DNA of 64,000 nt. Source: Morinoia aosen (lineage: Eukaryota; Arthropoda; Malacostraca; Amphipoda; Talitridae). Made by a program: the position numbers and the translations under genes. The notes beneath the pieces were generated by a model. It did not search any database and was not told where the DNA came from. It worked only from the letters and a program-made list of their open reading frames with translations. Location: positions 62,122,201 through 62,186,200 of the forward strand of contig CM059562.1 of the NCBI GenBank assembly GCA_030386875.1, in the 5' to 3' direction. This document shows, piece after piece, positions 20,423-30,614 of the stretch (positions within the stretch are counted from its first letter, which is position 1; each line of letters begins with the position of its first letter).

Positions 20423-21706
20423 ATTGCGCTGGGCTGCCTCAAAACTACTCCTATAAACTCTTTAGAAATAGAAGCAAATATCCCCCCCCTCTCTCTACAC
20501 AGAACTTGCCTGCTGATTAATTATACCCTCAGAATCATGCAACTCTCAGAATTCCTGAAACTTTCAAACACACCCCAGACCGGACTCTTGGGCAAGACCT
20601 CTTCTTTCCTTGCACTTGCTGTCAAAACCTTCGGAAAGTATCAGCAACCCTTTCCTCGCCCAATGGTTACAACCCTGCATTCTCCATTCTCCCCCCTTGT
20701 AAAAACAAGTAACATGTTGGTTTCAAACTTCTGCCAAGACTCATCAAAACTTCCTTCAGTAACTATCATCCAACTTTTCCATGACCTTGTCCAGACTCAA
20801 TATACTTCACATTTGCATGCTTACACAGATGGCTCTCATTTTGGAAACCCTACATCCTCCACAACAGCCGCACTTGTAATCCCATCAAAAAATGTAGCAA
20901 TAAACTGGAAACTCTCTCCGTTTGTCTCCTCATTTGGAGCCGAGCTCTTTGGAATTCGAGAGGCTTTGAGATGGGCACAATATAATCTACAAGATGGGGA
21001 AGGGTATGTCATCTTCTCTGATTCCCTGTCATCCATACAACTTATCCAAACAATTAAACCAAAGAAATATATCACAATGGTATACAATATCCAGCAAACC
21101 CTAACATCCTTGAAGTTTGAACAAAAAACATGAAGTAAAACTCCAGTATATTCCAGCACACAGGGGAATTGCTGGAAATGAAGCAGCTGACAACCTTGCA
21201 AAAGCGGCACACAATCTGCAGTACCGCACATTATCTCCTCTCCTCACCGAGGACATCCAGACTCACCTAAAAAATTTGTAACTGAAGAGTGGAGGGAAAC
21301 CTGGTGCACAGCGGTCCAACAGGGAAAGGGCAGATTTTTAGCTGCAATCAAAAACTCAATAGGTGAGTGGCCGTGGGCTTCTCATCCCAATCGCATGGTT
21401 GAGACCTCAGCAACCCGGCTTAGACTTGGTCATGCAAGACTTGCTGCACACCTGTGCCGCTTTGGATTGTCTGACCACCCAAACTGTGAGTGTGGAAGTG
21501 CAGAAACAATCGAACACTTTCTTCTGCACTGTCCAAACTACAACTCTGCTCGTCGCACCCTTAAAATCTTCCTCAACTCTATACGAGTGCCCCTAACTTT
21601 AAAAAACATATTAGGAGGAGGCAACTTTGAAGAGTCTATTCAATTCTCAATCCTGAATGCCCTTACTCAATTTTTAAAAGACACAAAAAAATTAGCCACA
21701 TTGTAA
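20423..21706 (+). pseudogene. LINE ORF2 RNase H and C-terminal Cys/His domain
   Basis: RNase H motifs are seen as YTDGS (about 20821-20835), GAELFGIREAL (Glu), IFSDSLSSI (Asp) and, after a frameshift near 21130, PAHRGIAGNEAADNLAKAA (last His/Asp). Another shift leads to the tail at 21395-21706 with RLRLGHARLAAHL and a C-x-C-x7-H-x4-C finger (CECGSAETIEHFLLHC), ending at a TAA. RNase H would remove the RNA strand after first-strand synthesis. Its presence supports I-group membership rather than Jockey. Confidence 0.85.
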
Positions 21707-21712
21707 GACAAT

Positions 21713-21717
21713 TTACC

Positions 21718-21762
<45 letters not shown>
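21713..21762 (+). repeat. (AAT)n microsatellite, LINE 3' tail
   Basis: About 15 uninterrupted AAT/ATA triplets directly after the LINE stop codon. I-type LINEs end in TAA-type repeats, so this is read as the element tail rather than an unrelated microsatellite. Confidence 0.85.
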
Positions 21763-22725
21763 CAGTATTTTACCCTTACTTTGGTCTAACCCACACTCCA
21801 TATAATTATTTGCATATCCTTTGAACTTGTATGTGAGACCATTCCTTCTGGATCCCTGCAGTAATAACTGATATAACTCTGACAGAGTTTGAGGCATCAC
21901 CCTGTGTAACTCAGTAGACATATTTAGTAGTTATTACTAACACATGCGCTGGGTGATGTCTCAAATTCTTCCTTGTATTGCTCCTTCAGAGACCTTGCAC
22001 ACAGGCATCTTTCTTCAAAATAGTCATGCAATCCTGGAGCCTCCAGGCTGCCCTGCCCAGGCTGGAGCCTCATTAGATCAACTGTTGAGATGCATGTGGT
22101 GCTCAATATAGTATTCAAGAACATTTACGCAGGAAGGGATGGGAAAAACAAAACAGGTGACTATATCTTCTCTGAAAACATAATTGCTCCCTCCTGTTAG
22201 AAATATATACCCTGTGCCATAGAAGTCAGAAAATCTACCTGCTCAGCTCTGGATTATTCTCATGTCTCTCATACCCTCCCTCTCTTTCTCAAGTTTTCTT
22301 TCTCTCAAATGCCTCTATCATTTCATGACATATCAACCTTACCGAGGCAATTTATCAACCCTGAATTACTTATTCTATATAGCTGCACACATATACCCAC
22401 ACATTAAACTTCATAGATGGGACGAATCTTCACTGTTGTAAGATAACAATTGAACTATGCACTTTTTACAACTTTCTAGTAAAATGTGAGGATGGATGTG
22501 TGCTTGTGTGGGTGTGTGTGCGTTTCTTTTGTTTCAGGTTTCCCACAGGTTCCTCAACAGCCTAGCCAAAATAGAGAACAGTATAGTGATCAAAGTGCCG
22601 CATCAGAGATTCAGAAAACATTGAGAATTAGTATCTCAAGACTCTTGTCACTCACAGTGGTTAAGACCTGAGGCTGTGTGAGCACGATCTCAATGCCTCG
22701 ATAAGCCCCGAGTGAACAACAACAA
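21763..22725. other. Spacer without recognised genes
   Basis: AT-rich sequence between the two LINEs. I see only short open stretches without motifs and a mild GT-rich run near 22490-22525. Confidence 0.5.
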
Positions 22726-22800
22726 CTAGCAGCTGAGCATTTTGTGCTGGAGGCCGTTACAAAGGCCCCGACACGTCGGCTCTCAAGTTCAAGTTCAAGA
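22726..22800 (+). repeat. LINE-2 family 3' tail sequence with TTCAAG repeats
   Basis: GGAGGCCGTTACAAAGGCCC followed by GACACGTCGGC and (TTCAAG)n at 22750-22800 is almost identical to the 3' end of the second LINE at 35040-35095. Here it lies directly upstream of that LINE's first coding remnant, which suggests a preceding copy of the family in head-to-tail order. Confidence 0.65.
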
Positions 22801-23464
22801 GGTGCATGAAAGGATTATGAGTATGAAAGCTGAGAGTGTGAGAAAGCATGAGTTGGGTTCCAGCTTCCTAGACATGGATAGCATGATCCAGGATGGGTGT
22901 TTTCTTGGAGATGGAGTCCATCTTACAAAAGAAGGTGAGATGAAACTCTCCAAGAAATACATCTGGTGAATCAGGGCTACTCATGACATAATGGAAGGTG
23001 GAACTGGATGAATGAAAATCTGTCAGAGCAAAAGTGAAAAATGTCTTGAATTGTCCAATTGTGTTGTAAGGTTTGGAAGTATAAATGTGTGTGGGTAGAA
23101 TGCAGGAAAGTTAGATGACCTGGTAGTAGAATTTGAGAATGGAAAATTGGATTGTGTTGGTGTAGTAGAGACCCAAATGCATGATAGAGTCAGTTTAACA
23201 TGTAAGGAGAATAAGTATCATATGATGGAAAAAAGGGCATGTAAATTGGCAGAAAAAAGGTGGTGGAGTTGGTGTGATTGTAAAAAATGCTCAAATTTGG
23301 AAACTAGTAGAACTTCCTGTTGGAAATAAACCTGAAAGTGAAGATTTGTTAGCTATTAATTGTGAAAGAATGTGTGCCAGAGGATGTATTGTTGTGATTG
23401 TATGTTATATGACAACTGATGGGATTTTAGCTTATGAAGAGAATCTAAAAAACGTATGAAATAT
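22801..23464 (+). pseudogene. LINE-2: ORF1 esterase-like end and AP-endonuclease N-terminal half (segment 1 of 3)
   Basis: The open stretch ending near 22969 reads FLDMDSMIQDGCFLGDGVHL and then TKEGEMKLSKKY. The D-G-V-H-L block is the last catalytic block of SGNH/GDSL esterases, a domain known in ORF1 of CR1/L2-like LINEs. From about 23070 the endonuclease begins (FGSINVCG, LDCVGVVETQM, then KGGGVGVIVKNA after a frameshift near 23260). It is cut at 23464 by a DNA transposon and resumes at 27663, with the 8-bp target duplication TGAAATAT at the junctions. Confidence 0.75.
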
Positions 23465-23746
23465 GGTCAATATTGAGTTTAGATGATGTGGGGAAATTAG
23501 GCATTGCATTTCACATAATCACCTAAGAAGTCCATTTAAGAACGTTTTACAGGAATTACATTTTTTCCGCTGATGCGTTACTTTTGAATTATTAAACTTT
23601 GAAGTTGGCTTTCAGGTGCCAAGGAAGCGAGCGCGCCATGCGGAATTTAATTAATAACGGAAGCTAATCCCTTATTACAAACGTAAAGAGGTTGGGTTGT
23701 GAGGGGGAGGCACAGTTCTTCTAGTGAAAATTATAAATAAAGCTTC

Positions 23747-25752
23747 GGTAAATCTGAAGGATGTCAGTTGTCGATTTTCCATTTTTTGGTGCCACAAGTT
23801 TTCTTCTATAAAATTTCCGTCTCAAATGAGTATTTTACAATTAATAACTAGCGGTAAGTTTAGTTTTGTCTTTGATGACGAGTGCGCTCGAATAAACAGC
23901 TACTCATCGATTTTCGAATTTTTGTTGCTTGAATCATGGTAATAACATCAAAATAAACAACTTTTCTTCAATGCACTTTATTTGTCAAATGAGTATTTAA
24001 CAAGGTAGGGTAAGTTGCAAAAATTCGTCCACTTCGAATTTCCGTACACACCATGTATATTTTACTTTAACAAGCTAATATGGAGTTGAAGTTCATCGAA
24101 AAGTGGTTCACGTGGTAACTGCTGGTTTATAATATTGTATAATTGCCACACACCGCAAATAAATATCACTGTTTGAACAAAAATGATAGCCCAAGTGAAT
24201 GACCTGCGTTTCAGTTGTTTATGAAGTTGTCACACCTTAATTGACTACCATTTTGCATCGCCGAATAAAAATTTTTCCGTTGACGAAGTTGTTGTGTTAG
24301 GCGATGTCGTACCTGTGTGAGTGTTGACAGCTGTAGTGCTGCCATTTTACTGAGTTTTATTTCTCCCTTTGTTTGTTTCTGAGGTGTACTAAATTTCGAA
24401 TCTTTTAACGGCTTGTGTTATTACTTCGTCCACATGTACGGAGTTTTGAAGAAATCATTTATATGAATTCGTTTGTTCGTTCAACGTTTTTTCTTTAAGT
24501 TTCTCCTCATTGTTTATGATCCTTAATATCTTTTCAGGTATAGATTTTATAGTTTATGAATTGGACCGGCAGGCCGCAGCCGAGACAATTCAAGAAACGG
24601 TTTGTGAAAAGTACAGAAATTTCTTGAGTCCTACTTTAAACTTCAGTCCACCACTCGTAACTTTTGAAAGAATGCACCTATCGACTTTAAATTACTCTCA
24701 AACGAAAGAACAAAACCTGTTCTACAAAGGTGTTATAAACACATCCAAAAAAGTTTTCTGAAAAGTACAGAAATTCCTCAAAATGAACCTGTACGACTCA
24801 CCGTCGAAAGACTTTAGTTGACCCTTTCGCGCTCGCGATGGCACGCGAATCAAACATTTTTATCGAAGAATTTCTGTACTTCTCAGGAAAATTTTTTGGA
24901 TGTGTTTATAACACCTTTGTAGAAAATGTTTTGTTCTTTTGTTTGAGAGTAATTTGAAGTTGATAGATGCATTCTTTCAAAAGTTACATGTGGTGGACTA
25001 AAGTTTGAAGTAGGACTCAAGAAATTCTCAAGAAATTTCTGTACTTTTCACAAACCGTTTCTTGAACTGTCTCGGCTGCGGCCTGCCGGTATCAAAACGT
25101 ATGTATCAAATCCATTAAAAATGAACACGCTATTATATTACAAAAAATTTGAACGCTCACAGGTAACTTTAGTGCTAAACAAAAATATAAATTTCAATTT
25201 AGAGGGTGTACAAACTTTTGTGATGAGATTCAAAACGTGGTCAAAATTTTAAATTAATTTCGAATTTGGTACGAACTTTCGAAAATTTCAGTTGGACAAA
25301 GTGTTCGCAAAGCAAGTTGTTTTTTTCATATCAAGATTTGAAAGATCCTTTTTAGAGCAAAGCACGATGAACCCAATGCATTTGCGCTTTTTTGACGATA
25401 TTTGCTGCAGCAATAGCGATCTTGAGAACCGTTTGAGAGGGTTTGAAGTTTGAACCGTTTAAATCGGACGAACATTCGGACTTTACCCTATAGCGGTAGA
25501 TTTGGTTTTGTCTTTGATGACGATTGCGCTGGAAGCGAGTGCGCATTGCAATGTTGCTGTCCGACGTGCTCCTTAAATAACTTGCCGCTTCAAACACTGG
25601 AGTGGCGGTAAGTCGTTTACCGCTATAACTAATAAAATACTCATTTGTGACGGAAAGTGCATAGAAGAAAACTTATTTATTTCGATCTAATTAACTATGC
25701 TAAGGCATCAAAATTTACAAAATCTATAACTGACATATCCTTCAGATTTACC
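23747..25752. mobile_element. DNA transposon D4 (MITE family B), inserted in D1
   Basis: Inverted termini GGTAAATCTGAAGGAT (left) and its complement (right) with 8-bp duplications AAAGCTTC at 23739-23746 and 25753-25760. Internal arms carry TTTTCTTCTATGCACTTT-like and CAAATGAGTATTTTA blocks in opposite orientations near 23800-24010 and 25610-25680, shared with the elements at 35215 and about 36795. It contains a further hairpin element (24566-25089). No transposase was found. Confidence 0.83.
24566..25089. mobile_element. Hairpin (fold-back) MITE nested in D4
   Basis: Two arms of about 215-225 bp (24566-24778 and 24862-25089) are near-perfect inverted copies, starting CCGGCAGGCCGCAGCCGAG, with about 85 bp between them. 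Such a structure is expected of a short non-autonomous DNA transposon. Target duplication was not resolved. Confidence 0.8.
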
Positions 25753-25760
25753 AAAGCTTC

Positions 25761-26455
25761 GGTCAACATTTATTTTAGGTGCTGCACAGAAATTAATAAT
25801 TTTGAGGCAAATAATCAATAAAGGAACACATTTTAAGTCCTTTTACAAGAATGACATTGTGCTCGCTGATGCGGTATTTTCGAATTATTGAACTTTGAAG
25901 TTTGCTGTCGCGCGCTAAAGGAAGTGACCGCGCCAAGCGTAATTTAATTAATAATGGAAGCTAACCCCCTATTACAAACATGAAGAGGTTGGGTCGTTAG
26001 GATTAGCCACAGTTCTTTTAGTGAAAATTATAAATTAAGCTTCTAACCCACCCATTTGGGTGACAACCGCAATCTTGTTTATATCAGCTCAAAGATGTCG
26101 ACCACCATGGGCGCCGCCATCTTGGAGCCGGCTCAGCCGATGTAAACAAGATTGCAGTCGTAACTCTAATGGGTGGGTTAGGAGCTTTGTTTATGATTTT
26201 CAATAAAAGAACTGTGGCTAACCCTCACGACCCAACCTCGTTACGTGTGTAATAGGCGGATTAACTACCCTTATTAACTAAATTACGGCGCCGGCGCGCG
26301 CGCGGTTGGCGCCAACTTCAAAGTACAATTATTCAAAAATAACGCATCAGCGAGCAGAATGTCATTCATGTAAAAGATTTTTAAATGTGCTCTTTTAGTG
26401 ATTCTAAGCTACGAAATTATTAATTTCCATGCAGCACGTAAAATAAATATTGACC
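25761..26455. mobile_element. DNA transposon D2 (palindromic MITE family A), inserted beside D4
   Basis: Termini GGTCAACATTTATTTTA (left) and its inverted partner TAAAATAAATATTGACC (right), flanked on both sides by AAAGCTTC (25753-25760 and 26456-26463). The left duplication is also the right duplication of D4, so the two insertions used the same 8-bp site one after the other. Inner arms hold CAATCTTGTTTA and ACCCACCCATT palindromic blocks (26040-26190). Length is 695 bp and there is no ORF of note. Confidence 0.88.
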
Positions 26456-26768
26456 AAAGCTTCTAACCAACCCATAAGGGTGACTACCGCAATCTTGTTT
26501 ACATTGGCGGGCTCAAAGATTGCGATCTTCACCCTAATGGGTCGGTTAGAAGCTTTATTTATAATTTCCACTAAAAGAACTGTGCCTCCCTCTCACGACC
26601 CAACCTCTTTACGTTTGTAATAGGGGGTTAGCTTCCGTTATTAATTAAATTCTGCTTGGTGAGCCCGCTTCTTTCGGCGCGATAATTTACCGCTCTAACT
26701 CAAAAACTAAGCATCAGCGGACCGGAAAAATGTCATTCATGTAAAACGTTCTTGAATGGACTTCTTAA

Positions 26769-27592
26769 CCCGCGAACTGTAACTGGTCACCTCATTTACC
26801 AGGCTCACTGGTTGCCAGACGTAAGGCATAACTCCAAGTTTTTATACACCAAAATGATCGTCTCAGCGAGTGCTACACAGCTGGAGCCAGAAACCCCCAC
26901 ATTGTGGGGGTTAAGGCAGAGCTCCAACCACTTGGAAGTTGGGAGGGGTAAGCACAGTCAGTGTGGTAAATGAGGCGACCGTGAGAGGGTGTGCGTGCGA
27001 ACAGTCGGTGGCAGCCTCAGTTACCAGCGAAACTACTCAGGGCCTTATTTCGCCTTATTTCGCAAAAATGGCAAATAAGACAAATCTGAAGTCAGTAGCG
27101 TGTAGAGCAGTATTTTATTCATATTGTGTGAAAATTACAAGTTTCTAAACACTATACTTACAGTAATATAACCAGACATGCAAACATGCATTTATGTAGG
27201 AACTAAAACGAAGAATGGATAACACTTAGTAGACATAAATGGTCATAACTTTTTTTATAATTGTTGTAGAGGAAAAATAAAAACATCAGCAGGTTCGGAA
27301 GGATTTTCTGCATAAAATAGCAGTGAAAAACATTACATTGTTCCCAAAACAAAAAAATGACCATTGATCTCTTTGAAGCAATGTTGTGCAAAAATCTACG
27401 GAGTTTGACTCCATATTACAAAGAAACGGTTCAAGTTATCAAAAATCTAACAACATCAAAGTGTAAAGCAACATTTTTTACTCATTACTTCATATTTTTA
27501 CATCTCTGCCTATTACGGTAAGTGAACAGGGAACGGCAGAGTAACGCGGGTAAATTGACTACTTTTCTGAGGGATGCGCGACCGTGCGCGGG
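26769..27592. mobile_element. TTAA-flanked piggyBac-like MITE in the D1 right arm
   Basis: The element begins CCCGCG and ends CGCGGG, bordered by TTAA at 26765-26768 and 27593-27596, as in piggyBac. Comparison with the opposite D1 arm confirms the insertion. The left arm reads CCTAAGAAGTCCATTTAAG, and its complement on the right is split exactly at TTAA (ATGGACTTC|TTAA|GTGATTA). It is 824 bp and lacks a transposase. Confidence 0.85.
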
Positions 27593-27662
27593 TTAAGTGA
27601 TTAATAGAAATGGAATTCTGAATTTCCCTACATCACCTAAACTCAATATTGACCTGAAATAT

Positions 27663-28317
27663 TAACAAGGATTGTATGAGAAGACTGCAGGTGCCCTCTG
27701 ATTGTGATGGGTGACATGAATGGCCATGCTGGTATACTTGGTAAGCTGGTGAATGCAAATGGACAAAAATTGATAGATTTTTGTGATGAGAATGAACTTG
27801 AAAACCTGAATATCACCATAGGAAATGGCTTGCTTACATGGCAAAGCAGGAAATGGAAAAATGCAATTGACTATATGATTGTGAATAGTAGAGCAAGAGA
27901 GTATGTCAATGAAATGTTTGTAGATGAAGATGATTTTGATATTGATAGTGACCATAAAATGCTTGTGCTTGAATATGACTGAGGTAGAAAGGAGTCGATG
28001 CAGAAGGTCAGCAGTGCGAAAGAAAGTTGGCAGATATAAATGGCAAACTGGGAAGAATTTAAGAATGAATTGAGTAGGTGTAACTAGAACAGGTGTATAA
28101 ATGAAAATGACCTAAATGGTGAGATTGCAAGAACCTTGTATGATGTGGCAGAGCAAAAGATTGTTAGAATTAAATGTAGGAGAGGGACGGAGAATGCCAG
28201 GTGGTTTACAAGTGAGATAAAAGAAGAACAAAAGAGAAGAAAGACTTTGAGGAAAATGTATGAAAGAAACAGAATTACTGAAGATGAATGGCAGAATGCA
28301 TGGAATGAGTTAGAGAT
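27663..28317 (+). pseudogene. LINE-2: endonuclease C-terminal half and linker (segment 2 of 3)
   Basis: The frame from about 27700 reads MGDMNGHAGILG (the GDFNAH-type motif), AIDYMIVN and DIDSDHKMLVLEYD (the SDH motif), which complete the endonuclease begun at 23.1 kb. One frameshift precedes the MGDMN motif and a TGA ends the run at 27982. Between 28100 and 28317 a lysine/arginine-rich linker reads TENARWFTSEIKEEQ and on to NAWNELEM, where the second large insertion starts. The matching downstream piece begins at 32579. Confidence 0.8.
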
Positions 28318-29007
28318 GTGACTCAAAAAAAACCATGCCGTTTTTTTTTTACAAAAAACACGTTTTTTTTACAAAAAAAACCCTTTTTTTTACAAAAAAA
28401 ACCGTGGCCAAAAAAAATGTGGATATTTTGTTTTTTTTTTAATATTTTGTCTGAAAATAACTCAGCAAGAAAAAGAACCACATTACATTATTTGTTTTCA
28501 TGTCAAATTACAAAATAATACAGCATACTTCTTAATTGATGGTTTTCCATGGTTTTATGAAATTTTTCATTTTCTGCGGTTTCATGCTTTGATATTTCAT
28601 TTATTTTACAATACATGTGAATGACCTTCAACTCCCAAAATGGTGTGTTATAATAACATATCTTTACTTATGGTCATTGATAATGTGACTAAAAATCCAT
28701 GCTGTTTTTTTTTAAAAAACATGTTATTTATACACAATTATGAATAAAAACCATGGATATTAATATATTTATGTGACCTTAAAAATCTAATGCTGTTTTT
28801 TTTAAACATTTTTCAACAGAAAAATTTTGACTAAAAAAACATGGCTATTATATTTTATGGGACCAAAAAAATTTTTTTTTTATAAAACATTTTGAAAAAA
28901 TCATGACTAAAAAACATGGATATAAATATCAGGAAAGTTATTTTTCTTTAATCGAATTGTCTTTAGAAACTTATAAATAAAGAATGCTGTTAATATTGAA
29001 ATCATGT

Positions 29008-29265
29008 TTATTAGAACTGTACTAGGTCTTAGAATAAAATATCTACAAAGAATCTATTCACTCCATAAAACCTTTTGGAGACCAGCTCCATCCTCAGTCA
29101 CATTCAGTAAAATTTGGTGAAATGGGCAATGAATTTTCACTGTTCCTTTGAAAAACATTTGACTGAATGACTTACTGAGGATGGAGCTAGTCTCCAAAAG
29201 GTTTTATAGAGTAAATAGACTCTTTGTGAATATTTTATTCTAAGACCTAGTATGGTTCTAATGGA
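29008..29265. mobile_element. Hairpin MITE in the AT-rich insertion
   Basis: Inverted arms of about 95 bp (29008-29105 and 29165-29265) share TACTAGGTCTTAGAATAAAA and CCTTTTGGAGAC blocks, with about 60 bp between them. No coding sequence. Confidence 0.7.
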
Positions 29266-29695
29266 TATTAATATATCTTATGTGACCAAAAAATCCATGC
29301 TGTTTTTTGAATGTTTTTGTTACAAAAAAGTCATGACTAAAAAACACGGATATTAATATACTTTATTTTACCATAAACAACCATGCTGTTTTTTTGAAAA
29401 ACATCTTTTTTACAGAAAAATCATGATTTGAAAATCTGGATTTTAATATATTTTATGTGCCAAAAAAACCATGCTGGTTTTTTAAATCATGTTTTCTTAA
29501 CCAAAAAAATCATGACTAAAAAACATAGATATTAATGAATTTTTGTGGAAAAAACATGGTTTTTAAAAGGTCATGTTTTTTTGGTCAGATAAAATTTAAT
29601 AACACTCATGTTTTTTGTAAAAAATCTTTTTTTTTTCCAAAAGCATGGTTTTTTGGTCACATGAAATGAATTAAAATCCATGTTTATTTTACAGG

Positions 29696-29966
29696 TTAGA
29701 TTAGTCATTAGTTTTAGCCTCCCTACCCAGCAACAAATGCAATCCAAAGAGAGAAAGGAAGATTATGAAACAAGATCAAAGTTGAAGAAGACAGTAGTAG
29801 GTGCTGAAAAACAGGACAGCAGTGAACCAAAAAAGGTGGTCCTCAACATAACAAAAACATTTTATTTCAACAAAAAGGAAGCCTACCTAACTCTCAGCTT
29901 GGGCCCTTACGTTGTCCCCCTGAGAGTGCTAGTTCCTATAGATACAATAACTGTATCCCCCTGAGG
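29696..29966 (+). repeat. Dispersed repeat R380, copy A (plus orientation)
   Basis: Starts AGGTTAGATTAGTCATTAG, contains GTGCTGAAAAACAGGACAGC and CCTAACTCTCAGCTTGGGCC, and ends near CCCCCTGAGGGTG. The same order of blocks is found in inverse orientation at 50078-50455 and in three weaker copies. Roughly 110 bp of the full unit is missing here. The 94-codon open stretch across it is not a gene, because other copies break it. Confidence 0.7.
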
Positions 29967-30614
29967 GTGTGTTTTTTTTTACAAAGAAGTTGTGACCAAA
30001 AAATGAATAATAATTTTTTTAATAAAAAAAACATGTGTTAAAAAAAACAATGATTTTTTGGCTAACATAAAATATGTTAATATCCATGATTTTAAGACAC
30101 AATTTTTTATGAAAAATACATAAAATAAAACAGCATGGTTTTTTGATCGCATAAAATACATTCATATCCAAGTTTTCTTATATATCATTGTTTGTAAAAA
30201 AAACATTTTTTAAAAAACAGCATGGGGTTTTTTAGGTCTCATATATATATATATATATATATTCATGTTTTTTTAGTCATGATTTTTTAGTACAAAAAAT
30301 TTTTTGATCTCATAAATATATTATTCATGTTTTTTCAGTCATGAATTTTTAGTAAAAAACACGTCTTTTTAAAAAAACTGCATGGGGCTTTTTAGGTCAC
30401 ATAAAATATATTGTTTTTTAGTCATGATTCTTTGTAATAAACAGCATGGTTATATTTGGTACCAGAAAATATATTAATGTTCATTTTTATTAGTCAGAAT
30501 TTTTTGTAAAAAAAATGTCAAAAAAAACAGCATATTTTTTTGGTCACCTAAAATATAATATCTATGGTTTTAGTCATTTTTTTGTAATGAAAACATGAAA
30601 AAGAAACCATACAG

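Larger units (their letters stand above)
15601..21762 (+). mobile_element. I-like LINE with RNase H and (AAT)n tail, near full length but inactivated
   Basis: The order on the plus strand is 5' leader, ORF1 with three zinc knuckles, AP endonuclease, reverse transcriptase, RNase H, a Cys/His C-terminal domain, then an (AAT)n tail. This layout, with an RNase H domain and a TAA-type microsatellite tail, fits the I group of non-LTR retrotransposons. The left end abuts the 24-bp satellite and the right end is the (AAT)n run at about 21717-21762. The coding sequence has at least five frameshifts, one in-frame TGA (20420-20422), and a SINE inserted in the endonuclease, so this copy cannot make working proteins. 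No clear target-site duplication was found. Confidence 0.88.
23465..27654. mobile_element. DNA transposon D1 (palindromic MITE family A), host of four nested insertions
   Basis: Termini are inverted repeats starting GGTCAATATTGAGTTTAG (left at 23465, right end at 27654), flanked by a perfect 8-bp duplication TGAAATAT (23457-23464 and 27655-27662). Removing the nested elements leaves about 645 bp, matching the 695-bp and 664-bp relatives at 25761 and 41079. Arms of about 280 bp contain the shared segments TTACAAACGTAAAGAGGTTG and GAAAATTATAAATAAAGCTT. No transposase is present. The 8-bp duplication and GG start fit Merlin, hAT, P or Mutator-type elements, and I cannot choose among them. Confidence 0.85.

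Noticed and set aside
29680-29964. 94-codon plus-strand ORF
   Set aside because: It lies wholly in dispersed repeat R380, and the other copies are interrupted.
30239-30262. (AT)n run
   Set aside because: A simple dinucleotide microsatellite of about 11 repeats with no associated function.
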